The notes under the pieces are model-generated. The model saw only the letters and a list, made by a program, of their open reading frames with translations. It did no database searches and was not told where the DNA came from. From Archangium sp. (GTDB taxonomy: Bacteria > Myxococcota > Myxococcia > Myxococcales > Myxococcaceae): a DNA stretch of 14,252 nucleotides. Location: the NCBI GenBank assembly GCA_016793585.1, contig JAEUJR010001162.1:1-14252 (forward strand), read 5' to 3'. This document shows, piece after piece, positions 1-7,540 of this stretch (position 1 is the first letter of the stretch; each line of letters starts with the position of its first letter). A program made the position numbers and the translations under genes.

Positions 1-1081
1 CGAGGTGAAGTCGCTCGTGCACGTGAAGCTCGAAGGCACCACGAAGCGCCCGGTCGACCTCTCGTTCGCGTCGTCGTTGCCGAAGCTCGAGAAGGTCGAG
101 CTGCGTGGCCCGCGCGTCGATTCGCTCGCGCCGCTGAAGTCCGTTCGCACGCTCCAGGAGGTCACCATCGCGAACGGCGCGGTGTCAGACCTGTCGCCGC
201 TCGAGAACCTGCCGAAGCTGAAGTCGCTGTTCCTGCCGAACCACCGCCTCACGTCGTTGGCGCCGCTCGCGAAGCACTCGGGCCTCACCTACCTGCAGGT
301 GCCCGGCAATCAGATTGAAGACGTCTCGCCGCTCGCGAAGCACCTGGGTCTGCGCTTCGTCGGCCTCAAGGGCAACAAAGTGAAAGACGTGTCGCCCCTG
401 CGCGGGCTCGTCAACGTGAAGACGATGTACCTCGAGGGCAACCCCGTCACCGACACGTCGCCGTTGAGCGCGCTCGACCAGCTCGAGACGAAGGACTTCC
501 GCGTCAAGGCGGCCACGAAGCCGACGCTCACGCCTGAGCTGAAGAAGCGGCTCGAGGTGCTGGCCACGACGCCGGAGTGCCGTGCGCTGCTCACCGCGCT
601 GCTCGAGAAGCTGCGAGAGGTGCGCGCGGGCAAGGTGACGACGCTGAAGTTCGACGCCGATGACGACGCGGTGATTGCGCTCGAGCTCACGGCTCCGGCG
701 AAGAAGGCGACGGGCCCTGCGTCGCTCGTGCAGGTGATGACGAAGTGCGGCGCTTCGGTGCACGTCGACGCGAGCCGCCCCGGCGTCGATGGGCCGTGTG
801 TCGGGCCAGGCGCCGACCTCGAGTGGGACGGTGAAGACGACGAGCGCTTCGAGGGCTTCTGCAACGCCGGGCAGAACTGGTTTGTGTTCGACCGCCAGAA
901 GAAGAACAAGCTCGGCGAGCCGGGCATCGTCTTCTTCAGTCACGAAGGCAGGCTCCACCCGAAGCACCGGTTCCCGCAGCAAGACCAGGTGGCTTTTGGT
1001 GTCGGCGGCTTCGTGTTGCGCGCGCTCGCGTTTCGGGTGTTCTCGAAGGACAAGCGCTGGCGTGGCTGCGGCTGGGGTTGA
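1..1081 (+). CDS. Leucine-rich-repeat protein, partial at the left edge
   Basis: The frame is open to the first base and the first in-frame start-like codon (GTG at 5) lies inside a repeat, so the true N-terminus is probably outside the window. Counting from that GTG (358 residues), about six 22-residue leucine-rich repeats of the internalin/SDS22 type span residues 25-156; several end in a D-x-SPL or SLAPL motif. A charged helical stretch follows (175-210), then a C-terminal region of about 150 residues that I cannot assign, with Cys at 249, 265, 286 and 355 and a segment around 293-315 (NWFVFD, then GIVFFSHEG). That segment faintly resembles SMI1/KNR4 (SUKH) proteins, but I would not rely on it. 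Leucine-rich repeats generally bind protein partners; the partner and cellular location are unknown here. The stop lies 6 bp from the convergent small exported-protein gene. Confidence 0.85.
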   Translation, partial: EVKSLVHVKLEGTTKRPVDLSFASSLPKLEKVELRGPRVDSLAPLKSVRTLQEVTIANGAVSDLSPLENLPKLKSLFLPNHRLTSLAPLAKHSGLTYLQVPGNQIEDVSPLAKHLGLRFVGLKGNKVKDVSPLRGLVNVKTMYLEGNPVTDTSPLSALDQLETKDFRVKAATKPTLTPELKKRLEVLATTPECRALLTALLEKLREVRAGKVTTLKFDADDDAVIALELTAPAKKATGPASLVQVMTKCGASVHVDASRPGVDGPCVGPGADLEWDGEDDERFEGFCNAGQNWFVFDRQKKNKLGEPGIVFFSHEGRLHPKHRFPQQDQVAFGVGGFVLRALAFRVFSKDKRWRGCGWG

Positions 1082-1087
1082 CCAGCT

Positions 1088-1594
1088 TCACAACGCGAAG
1101 CTGTACCAGATGATCAACGCCGGCTCGGCGCCCGCCGTGTCGAGGTTCAGCTCACAGGTCGTGAACTCACCGCACGAGAGCGCGACGGGGAACGTCGTGG
1201 GCGTCGTCTTCAGCGCCGCGAGCGCGTCGAGGAACAGGCTCGGCTGCAGCACCGGCTGGTCCTTCAATGGCAGTCGCGAGAGCACCTTCTTGATCAACCC
1301 GATGCCCTGCGCCGGCGTCAGCTTCGACGAGACCTGCGCCTTCGAGCGCACCTCCAACGAGATGCCGAGGTGCGCGCAGCCGCCCACCTGCACGGTCGCT
1401 TCCAGCCCGTCGGCGAAGCGCAACACCTCTCGAGAGGTGCGGTCCTTCTTCTCCGACGACACCACCTTCGCGCCCTTCGGCAGCTTCTTCACGTCGAGCT
1501 GCGGTGCCGCTGCCGTCGCCGCGAGGGTGCAGCCGTCATCCTCCTCTGCGAGCGCGCTCGTCGAGAGCAGCACCAGCACGATGAACGCGCGCAT
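1088..1594 (-). CDS. Small exported protein of unknown function
   Basis: The product has 168 residues and a clear Sec signal peptide: Met-Arg, a hydrophobic core at residues 3-14, and a likely cleavage after ALA at 14-16. The mature part has four Cys (22, 73, 141, 147), which would allow two disulfides in the periplasm or outside the cell. No family is recognised. The ATG overlaps the stop of the upstream DJ-1/PfpI-like gene by one base (TGATG), so the two are probably translationally coupled, and a GAGG sits 8 nt before the start. It is the last gene of a three-gene minus-strand operon. Its exported location, next to a presumably cytoplasmic ATPase and hydratase, gives no functional hint. 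Confidence is high that it is a gene and nil on role. Confidence 0.85.
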   Translation of the reverse strand: MRAFIVLVLLSTSALAEEDDGCTLAATAAAPQLDVKKLPKGAKVVSSEKKDRTSREVLRFADGLEATVQVGGCAHLGISLEVRSKAQVSSKLTPAQGIGLIKKVLSRLPLKDQPVLQPSLFLDALAALKTTPTTFPVALSCGEFTTCELNLDTAGAEPALIIWYSFAL

Positions 1595-2268
1595 CAGAGG
1601 GACCTCGCAGAGAGCAGGGCTTCGAACGCCGCCAGCCGTTTCGTGAACCGCCCACGCACGGCCTCGGTCGTCTCGACCAACGCCCGCTCGGGAGAACCAC
1701 CATCGAACGGAGGCGCCGGGTCGTACTCGATGGCCAACTGAATCGAGCGCGCTGCCGCTTCACCCGCGAGCTCGGCCACCGCCGTCAGCGCGAAGTCGAT
1801 GCCGGCCGTCACGCCGCCGCCGGTGAACGTGTTGCCGTCACGCACCACGCGTGCCTTCACGGGTGTCGCTCCCACGCGGGGCAGCAGGTGATGGTACGCC
1901 CAGTGCGTCGTCGCCCGCTTCCCACGCAGCAACCCCGCGGCGCCGAGCACGAACGCTCCCGTGCACACGCTCGTCACGTACGTCGCGCGTGAACCCTGCT
2001 CGCGCACGAACGACAAGGTCTCGTCGTCTTCGATGGCGCCATCGACGCCGAACCCGCCAGGCACGCAGAGCAGGTCGAGCGGCCCGCACTCCGCGAAGGT
2101 CGTCGTCGGGAGCAGGTCGAGCCCACAGTCCGACGGTACGGGGGCGCGCGTCTTCGCAGCGAGCACCGTCGTCGCGCCCGGCATGCGGTGCAGCACCTGG
2201 AGCGGCCCGGTGAAGTCGAGCTGCGTGAGGTTGGGGAACAACACGAAGCCGATGCGGAGCGCGCTCAT
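1594..2268 (-). CDS. DJ-1/PfpI family protein, isocyanide (isonitrile) hydratase-like
   Basis: This 224-residue protein is full length for the single-domain DJ-1/PfpI group. The nucleophile elbow SVCTGAFVLG places Cys102 as the catalytic cysteine, followed by Thr103. An N-terminal LTQLDFTGP motif supplies Asp18, where DJ-1 proper has Glu. The Asp/Cys/Thr set matches, with a one-residue offset, the Asp17/Cys101/Thr102 described for Pseudomonas isocyanide hydratase, which converts isonitriles to N-substituted formamides. A GKRATTHW motif (116-123) is also typical. There is no C-terminal AraC-type helix-turn-helix, so it is not a GlxA-like regulator. It is predicted cytoplasmic. Its ATG overlaps the end of the ATPase gene by 4 bp (ATGA), and its stop overlaps the start of the next gene. 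The family is certain; the substrate is inferred. Confidence 0.9.
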   Translation of the reverse strand: MSALRIGFVLFPNLTQLDFTGPLQVLHRMPGATTVLAAKTRAPVPSDCGLDLLPTTTFAECGPLDLLCVPGGFGVDGAIEDDETLSFVREQGSRATYVTSVCTGAFVLGAAGLLRGKRATTHWAYHHLLPRVGATPVKARVVRDGNTFTGGGVTAGIDFALTAVAELAGEAAARSIQLAIEYDPAPPFDGGSPERALVETTEAVRGRFTKRLAAFEALLSARSL

Positions 2269-3497
2269 GCGTAGGGGAACCGGTGCCGGGGCTTCGGTTG
2301 GGGCTCTGGCGGCGGGTTCGCGGCCACGGCGGCAATCTCTGCTCGCAGCCCCGTGAGCACCGTCAGCAATACTTCACCCACGGGCCGGCGCTGCTGCTCA
2401 CTCGCCCACTGCATCTGCGTCGAGAGCGTGAGCTCTTTGAGGTACGCGAAGGTGAACTCGTCGGACTCCTGCGCAGCCTGGGCGAGCGCCGACTCTGGAA
2501 CACCTTCAGGCACCTGCTTCGCCCACCGCTCGAGGTACTGCCGTCGCAGCACGAGGTCGGGTAGCTCGAAGCGGTACTTGCGGTCGAAGCGGCTGGGGCG
2601 GTGAATGAGGCTCGGGTCGAGGCGCTCGGGGTGATTCGAGCTCGCGATGGTGATGATGCCGGTGTTCGCCGCGAAGCCGTCGAGCTCGTTCAACAGGAAG
2701 CTGCGGTTCTCGTCGTCGATGAGCGCGTCGAGGTCTTCGAGCACCACCACGCACGGCGCGAGCTGGCGGGCGCGCGCGAACACCTTCGGAATCGCGTCGG
2801 CCGGCTCGGTGTACCGCCCGGTGAACGACTTCACGTACAGACACGGCAGTGCGGCCTCGCGGATCAGCCCCTTGATGGCGTGCGTCTTTCCGTTGCCCGG
2901 CGGGCCCAGCAGCAGAACGCCGCGCTTCCACACCGCGCCCGAGCGCTCGTACACCTCGCGGCTGGCGAGGAACTGCCGCACGTCGTTCTGCAGCGAGTGC
3001 GCGAGCGTCGGCGTCAACACGAGGTCGTCGAAGCGCGTCGCCTCGATGGCGCGTTGGAGCGCCGCGTCTTTCGAGAAGCAGCCCGCGGCGAAGACGAGCA
3101 CCTCGCCGTGCACCTCGCGGTTGAAGGCGACCACCTCGGGGAAGAGCGCAGTGAAGTCAGCCAGCGTGTTCGACACCACCCACGTCAGCCGCTGCTCCTC
3201 GAAGCCGCGCGGCACCGTCACCGAGACGACCTCGAGCTGCTGGCCCTGCCACGAGAAGCGCGTGTGGCCCGCGACCAGGCTGAAGCCCTCGTCGTGCACC
3301 AGACGCACCACCGTCGACGGTGAGGGGTACTCGAGCGCGGCGCGCTTCGTGTGGTGTGCCCAGTTCTCGACGTCGAAGTTGCCGTCGTCGGTGACGGCGA
3401 CACTCCGGCCCGGAAAGCGGTCGCAGAGCCGCTGGGTGATGAAGGTGCGAACGGCGTGCGGCTGAATGGACTGCAGGTCGTGGAAGAGGTCGATCAC
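2265..3497 (-). CDS. AAA+ ATPase with BCS1-like Walker B motif
   Basis: I take the GTG at 3497 as start (410 residues) because a GGGAG lies 5 nt upstream of it. An ATG at 3524 would add 9 residues. Still longer readings would run into the divergent hemerythrin gene and look non-coding. Residues 1-190 form an N-terminal region I do not recognise. The AAA+ core has Walker A GPPGNGKT (198-205), Walker B CVVVLEDLD (249-257), a sensor-1 SSN (286-288) and an arginine-finger region HRPSRFDRKY (299-308). Glu-Asp in Walker B instead of Asp-Glu resembles BCS1-type ATPases, but no membrane segment is visible here. Such proteins remodel or unfold substrates using ATP. It is the first gene of the coupled operon with the isocyanide-hydratase-like and small exported proteins. 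The substrate is unknown. Confidence 0.92.
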   Translation of the reverse strand: MIDLFHDLQSIQPHAVRTFITQRLCDRFPGRSVAVTDDGNFDVENWAHHTKRAALEYPSPSTVVRLVHDEGFSLVAGHTRFSWQGQQLEVVSVTVPRGFEEQRLTWVVSNTLADFTALFPEVVAFNREVHGEVLVFAAGCFSKDAALQRAIEATRFDDLVLTPTLAHSLQNDVRQFLASREVYERSGAVWKRGVLLLGPPGNGKTHAIKGLIREAALPCLYVKSFTGRYTEPADAIPKVFARARQLAPCVVVLEDLDALIDDENRSFLLNELDGFAANTGIITIASSNHPERLDPSLIHRPSRFDRKYRFELPDLVLRRQYLERWAKQVPEGVPESALAQAAQESDEFTFAYLKELTLSTQMQWASEQQRRPVGEVLLTVLTGLRAEIAAVAANPPPEPQPKPRHRFPYA

Positions 3498-3639
3498 GCA
3501 GGCTCCCGAGACGAGGGGCGGCATCGTCGCCTGACAGCTGAAGCTGCCGCAACGGCCCGCCAGTCGAGGCCCGGTTGAGGTCAGATTTCTGACGCCTGAT
3601 TGGGTTGAAGCCCCGCGCGCCGGCCGCCACCTTTGGAGC
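3498..3639. promoter_or_regulatory. Divergent control region between ATPase operon and hemerythrin gene
   Basis: This 142-bp gap must hold the promoters for both directions. It contains two perfect inverted repeats, each with a 2-nt spacer: CAGCT-GA-AGCTG at 3535-3546 and GTCAGA-TT-TCTGAC at 3580-3593, with centres 46 bp apart. The second lies 46 bp before the hemerythrin ATG, a position suited to an operator or activator site. No convincing -35/-10 or sigma-54 motif is visible. The operator role is inferred from position and symmetry only. Confidence 0.4.
3503..3507 (-). promoter_or_regulatory. Ribosome binding site supporting the ATPase GTG start
   Basis: On the minus strand GGGAG precedes the GTG at 3497 by 5 nt. 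This is better than the match upstream of the alternative ATG at 3524, and it is the reason for choosing the shorter start. Confidence 0.55.
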
Positions 3640-4026
3640 ATGATTGACCTCACGACGACGGTGCTCGGTGTTCCCGTCATGGACTACCAACACCGGTCCT
3701 TGCTCGAGTTGATCAACCTGCTCGGCAGCGGCGGCAACAACACGGGTGTCATCGCCGGCTTTCAGGCCTACGCCGAGCGGCACTTCATCGTCGAAGAGTC
3801 CATCATGGAGGCGTACGGCTACCCGGGCCGTGATGCGCACGTCGCCGCGCACGACGCCTACCGCAAACGGTTTGCAGGGCTGCTTGCTCCCGCACTCAAT
3901 GGCAGCCCGGTGCTGACGCGCACGATGCATCGGTTCCTCGAGCAGTGGTGGGTCGAGCACATTGGCCATGTCGACCGCGAGCTCGCCGAGTTCCTCAAGT
4001 CGAAGGGCGCACGCGAAGCCGCCTGA
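3640..4026 (+). CDS. Bacteriohemerythrin (single-domain hemerythrin)
   Basis: This is a 128-residue single-domain hemerythrin with every ligand of the non-haem di-iron site in place: His18 (MDYQH), His48 and Glu52 (HFIVEE), His67 and His71 (HVAAH), His107 and Asp112 (HIGHVD). The spacings match the family (H+4E, H+4H, H+5D). Bacterial hemerythrins bind O2 (or NO) reversibly and serve in oxygen storage, delivery or sensing. There is no signal peptide or partner domain, so it is cytoplasmic and probably a carrier rather than a chemotaxis-type sensor. A GGAG lies only 1 nt before the ATG, which is unusually close, but no better start exists. It is divergent from the ATPase operon and is followed after 45 nt by the propeller gene, which could be co-transcribed although no functional link is evident. 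Confidence 0.93.
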   Translation: MIDLTTTVLGVPVMDYQHRSLLELINLLGSGGNNTGVIAGFQAYAERHFIVEESIMEAYGYPGRDAHVAAHDAYRKRFAGLLAPALNGSPVLTRTMHRFLEQWWVEHIGHVDRELAEFLKSKGAREAA

Positions 4027-4071
4027 CGGAACCGCCGTGGGCGTCGAGGTGTCTGTGGAACACTTCGGCCC

Positions 4072-6351
4072 ATGCTCACGCTCGTCCTCTGCAGCGCCCT
4101 CGCGCAGGCTCCCGTGAGCCGCATCGACGAGCGCCCCATCGCCGTCGCCGTGCAGACCGACGACGGCGCCATCTGGGCCCTTCGTGACGGCAAGGTGGCA
4201 CGCTTCGATGACGGCTGGCGCTCGCTCGAAGGGCCGCCAGCGGGTGACGCGGTCGGGTTGATCAGCGACGGCGAGCGCGGCGTGGTCTCGTTGTGGAGAA
4301 CGGGCACGGGCTCGGAGCTGTGGCGGCACGGCAAGAAGGAGTCGGGTCGCGTCGCGACGCTCACCACGCAGCCGCCTGCAGAACCCTCGTTGGCGGTGCA
4401 GCGCGATGCCACGGTGTGGATCACCGGAGCCACCCGCCGGCTGATCAGCGTGGCGCGCGATGGAACGGTCGGCAGTTCGGTGCTCGACGCGGCGTGGCTC
4501 GTGATGCCCGAGGCGAAGGTGAAGCCCGTGTGCCGCGCCCTCAGCGCGAGCGGGTGTTGCGAGACCGACGCCTCAGCAGGGCAGGTGTATTGCGGTCGCG
4601 TGCAGGCCTTCGAGCGCAACGGCTCGATGTGGTTCTGGTCGACGGGCTCGAGCAACGCCTTCGTGTTGCCCGGGCTGCTGCAGCACTCGAAGGGCACCTT
4701 CACGCCGTGGAGGTCGCCGGGGCTGCCCGACGCCGTCACCCGCGCGGTGCTTCCCCTCGAGCGGCACGCGTTGCTCTCGGCGCAGTCGGCGCTCTATCGG
4801 CTCGACCTCGACCGGCGCACCGTCGCGCCCGAGCCGTTTCCGCCGCTGAAAGACCAGACGCCGCAAGACATTCTCTCGCTCCACCGCAGCGGCGCGACAT
4901 GGGCGCTGGCGCAGCGCGGGTTTCGACAACGTGAAGGTCAGCTCTTTCGCGACGACGGCGCGGGCTTTCACCTGGTGCTCGACGGCGTGGGCGGGCAGGT
5001 GGGGCTCTTCGCGCGGCGCGCGGCGTTCGTCTCGGCGAAGGCACCCGATGGAATCGAGCACGCGTGGCTCGCGACGCAGGAAGGGCCGCTGTGGCACTTC
5101 GGAGGCGCCACGCCCGAACTCGTCGACTGGGCTGCCGGGCTCGCGAGCACCGACATCACCGGCCTGTTCATCTCACGCGTCGCGGCGAAGCGAACCGTGC
5201 TGCTCGTCACCGACCGTAGCCAGGGCACGTTCCGCATGCCCCTCTTCGAACCGGTCACGCAGCCCATCGCCGGGCTGCTGCGCTTTCCCCTGCAGGGCCG
5301 CGCCTTCACCTGGCTGCCTGATGGCCGGCTGTTCTGGCTCGAAGGCGCCGAGCCGCTCGCGCTCCGCGAGTGGACTGGAACGACCATGGAGCTCCGCCGC
5401 CCACCAAGGCCGCTGCGCGACGCGTTCGTCTCGGCCAGCACCCTCGTCGCCGATGCAGACGATGTGTGGGTCGTGCCGCTGTCGTCGCGTGGCTTCTCTG
5501 ATCAAGGCCCCGAGGTCGCGCGCTTCACTGGAGCCGCGTGGACGATTCACGCGAACGCCGCCCTCGCGCTCGTCGCCGGTCTCGAGCGCGCGACGCCGTT
5601 TCACGGGCTCGACCACGACGCGCTGATGGCCGTCACGAAAGACGGCATGCGCTGCATGAAGGACCCGAACGGAAAGCTCACCTGCGCGCTCCGTGATGGA
5701 ACGCGGCGCTCGTGGACGGCGGCTGAGATCAGCGGTGGCCCGAACTCGAGCTTCTGGACTGCGCCCACTGTCGACGCCGAAGGCCAGCTGCGCGTGCTCG
5801 TGAACCGGCTCGGTCGCAACGCGCAGTGGACGTGGAACGGCTCGAAGTGGAGCGCCTCGCCGGACATGAGCCTGCCACCCCTGCCCACGACGGCCGGCTG
5901 CAAGGGCTCTTCGGGAATGGTGCAGGGCGTCGATGGGCGCGAGTGGTTCTCGACGCGAGAGGGCCTCATGGTCGGGCGCAACGGCGTGTGCAGGCTGCGT
6001 CGCGCTGGGGTCGTGCTCGATGGCATCGTCACTGCACGCTTCGACCCGAAGCAGCACGACGTGCTGGTGCGAGATGACGAGGTGGTCGTGCTGCTCGACG
6101 CAGACCGCCTTCCCGTGACGACGTTGGGCGCTCCGAGGCAGGAGGGCGCGCGGCTCACCCTCGAGGTGAAGGGGGCTCCCGTCGCCGAGGTGCGGGTCGA
6201 CGGTGCGAGCTGGAGCATCTTCGAGCTGAAGAACGCCACGCTCGAGCTGAACGGCCTCGCGAAGGGCAGACACCACCTCGAGGTGCGCGCCGCTGATGAT
6301 CAGCTGCGCGTCGACCCGACGCCCGCGAGCCTCGACGTCGTCGTGCGTTGA
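4072..6351 (+). CDS. Exported propeller protein with C-terminal Y_Y_Y-like domain, no kinase
   Basis: The product has 759 residues. A short signal peptide (MLTLVLCSALAQA) predicts export. The body carries repeated short motifs of the two-component-regulator propeller type, a glycine or aspartate followed by a W-containing strand and then an RxDG or RFDDG turn: DGAIWALRDGKVARFDDG near the start, DATVWITG, DDVWVVP and GREWFSTREGLMVGRNG near 620-640. The last 75 residues (about 684-759) look like a Y_Y_Y beta-sandwich: xVRVDGASWS, then a LNGLAKGRHHLEVRAAD strand pair. In hybrid two-component sensors this pairing sits in the periplasm ahead of a membrane helix and histidine kinase. Here the protein simply ends, with no transmembrane segment or kinase. 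Several Cys occur (for example 154, 162, 163). It may be a free sensor or binding subunit, or an unrelated secreted propeller. Confidence 0.8.
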   Translation: MLTLVLCSALAQAPVSRIDERPIAVAVQTDDGAIWALRDGKVARFDDGWRSLEGPPAGDAVGLISDGERGVVSLWRTGTGSELWRHGKKESGRVATLTTQPPAEPSLAVQRDATVWITGATRRLISVARDGTVGSSVLDAAWLVMPEAKVKPVCRALSASGCCETDASAGQVYCGRVQAFERNGSMWFWSTGSSNAFVLPGLLQHSKGTFTPWRSPGLPDAVTRAVLPLERHALLSAQSALYRLDLDRRTVAPEPFPPLKDQTPQDILSLHRSGATWALAQRGFRQREGQLFRDDGAGFHLVLDGVGGQVGLFARRAAFVSAKAPDGIEHAWLATQEGPLWHFGGATPELVDWAAGLASTDITGLFISRVAAKRTVLLVTDRSQGTFRMPLFEPVTQPIAGLLRFPLQGRAFTWLPDGRLFWLEGAEPLALREWTGTTMELRRPPRPLRDAFVSASTLVADADDVWVVPLSSRGFSDQGPEVARFTGAAWTIHANAALALVAGLERATPFHGLDHDALMAVTKDGMRCMKDPNGKLTCALRDGTRRSWTAAEISGGPNSSFWTAPTVDAEGQLRVLVNRLGRNAQWTWNGSKWSASPDMSLPPLPTTAGCKGSSGMVQGVDGREWFSTREGLMVGRNGVCRLRRAGVVLDGIVTARFDPKQHDVLVRDDEVVVLLDADRLPVTTLGAPRQEGARLTLEVKGAPVAEVRVDGASWSIFELKNATLELNGLAKGRHHLEVRAADDQLRVDPTPASLDVVVR

Positions 6352-6354
6352 TCA
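6349..6354. other. Abutting convergent stop codons (TGATCA)
   Basis: The propeller gene's TGA and the hydrolase gene's TGA (TCA on this strand) are directly adjacent, forming the palindrome TGATCA with no intergenic base. No terminator hairpin separates the two convergent transcripts. The same arrangement recurs at 12244-12249. Confidence 0.85.
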
Positions 6355-7476
6355 GCCCTTCGTGACGACGAGCGTGGCCGATGGCGTGAAACCGCTCAGC
6401 GGCTTTCCCTTCAGGTGGTGCTCGAAGAACCCGACGGTCGTGGCGCGCAGTACGCGAGCCATCTCTCCCCGGTCGATGGAGCCCAGCGCCCGCGCCATCA
6501 TCGACAGGTTGTTCATGTCGGTGAAGTTGAGGTGCATCGAGCCGCGCAGCACCGCGCCGATACCTCCAGCGCCGAGCAGCGCGTCGTTCATGCCCTCGGT
6601 GCGCACGGTGGCGCGGCCCGACGTCGAGGTGTCTGCGTAGAGGAAGCAGAAGGGCACGGGCAGCGTCGTCGCCTCGCCGTCGAGCAGCTGCGCACCGTCG
6701 AAGTTCATGCCCGCGCGAACGCGCTCGTCCGTCATCGCGAGCCGGCCCGCCACCATGCCGCCCAGCGAGTGGCCGAACGCACCGACGCGGGAAGCATCGA
6801 CGACCGCTCCGAGCGGCGTGCTGGCGAGCTGGTCGAGCACGGCCTTCGTGTCGTCACACCACTGCGTGATGAGCGGCAACAACACGGCGTAGCTGCGATG
6901 CGCTGCCACGCCCGTCATCGCCACCGTGAAGCCCGCCAGGTCCTTCGCGTTGCGCGCTTCGGCCAGCAGCGGCTCCACCTCGCGCAGGTTCTGCTCGAGC
7001 GCCTTCAGACCCGCGGTGATTGCCACCCACGCCGGGTGCTTCGCGTCGTGGCGAACGCTCGAGCCATCGGAGAACTGCACCACCAGCGACTCCCCGGGGT
7101 GGCCAACGCTCAGCACTACGAAGCCGTGGCTCGCGAGCTCTTCCATCAACGAGCTGCTCTGCTTCTGGAACGACCCGAAGCCATGGTTGAAGAGCAGCAC
7201 CGGGAAGCGGCCGCTCACCGCGGGCGCGTTCACCCGGCTGTACGAAGGGTTCTGCGGCAGCAGGAACTTCGGCACGCGCGTGAAGTCGGCCAGGGCCGCG
7301 CGCACCACGTCGTCGAGGTACGGCTCGGCCGGCTCCGTCGTCGGCCGCGCGGGGTACCAGGCCTGAACGGCGACGATTCGCGCCCGTGCCTTCACGTCGA
7401 ACCGCATGGTGCCGATGGCGTGTTCACCGCTCGGCGGAGGAATCACCTGCTTGCCACGCCCGAACAGGAACGCCAT
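6352..7476 (-). CDS. Platelet-activating-factor acetylhydrolase-like alpha/beta hydrolase
   Basis: A 374-residue alpha/beta hydrolase. The nucleophile elbow GHSLGG gives Ser237; NHGFGS (97-102) is the oxyanion-loop motif; Asp260 (NFDGAQ) and His315 (GSMHLNFTD) complete the triad. The Ser-Asp and Asp-His spacings (23 and 55 residues) equal those of human plasma PAF acetylhydrolase (Ser273/Asp296/His351), and GSMHLNFTD mirrors its GSVHQNFAD. That family removes short or oxidised sn-2 acyl groups from phospholipids. Bacterial members are often annotated only as dienelactone-hydrolase-like or esterase. No signal peptide is visible (MAFLFGRGKQ), so it is probably cytoplasmic. It starts 64 bp downstream of the Tat oxidoreductase on the same strand and may be co-transcribed. 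No strong ribosome binding site is seen. The exact substrate is unknown. Confidence 0.9.
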   Translation of the reverse strand: MAFLFGRGKQVIPPPSGEHAIGTMRFDVKARARIVAVQAWYPARPTTEPAEPYLDDVVRAALADFTRVPKFLLPQNPSYSRVNAPAVSGRFPVLLFNHGFGSFQKQSSSLMEELASHGFVVLSVGHPGESLVVQFSDGSSVRHDAKHPAWVAITAGLKALEQNLREVEPLLAEARNAKDLAGFTVAMTGVAAHRSYAVLLPLITQWCDDTKAVLDQLASTPLGAVVDASRVGAFGHSLGGMVAGRLAMTDERVRAGMNFDGAQLLDGEATTLPVPFCFLYADTSTSGRATVRTEGMNDALLGAGGIGAVLRGSMHLNFTDMNNLSMMARALGSIDRGEMARVLRATTVGFFEHHLKGKPLSGFTPSATLVVTKG

Positions 7477-7496
7477 GGGCCCACTGTCGGCCCATC

Positions 7497-7524
7497 ACTC
7501 GAACGAGTCGAGCCCCGTCTCGAC
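7497..7524. other. Overlapping small inverted repeats in the 64-bp gap
   Basis: ACTCG-AA-CGAGT (7497-7508) and GTCGAG with loop CCCCGT and CTCGAC (7507-7524) lie between the oxidoreductase stop and the hydrolase start. There is no T-tract, so this is not a classical terminator. CTCGA-type words are common in this genome, so chance is a real alternative. Confidence 0.2.
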
Positions 7525-7540
7525 GACCAGTTGGCGCTGA

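Noticed and set aside
3498..3680. Longer N-terminus of the ATPase starting at 3680
   Set aside because: It would overlap the divergent hemerythrin gene and its sequence has no coding character. A good ribosome binding site marks the GTG at 3497.
7497..7524. Inverted repeats as a transcription terminator
   Set aside because: They have short arms, no T-tract, and are built from CTCGA words that are frequent throughout this GC-rich DNA.
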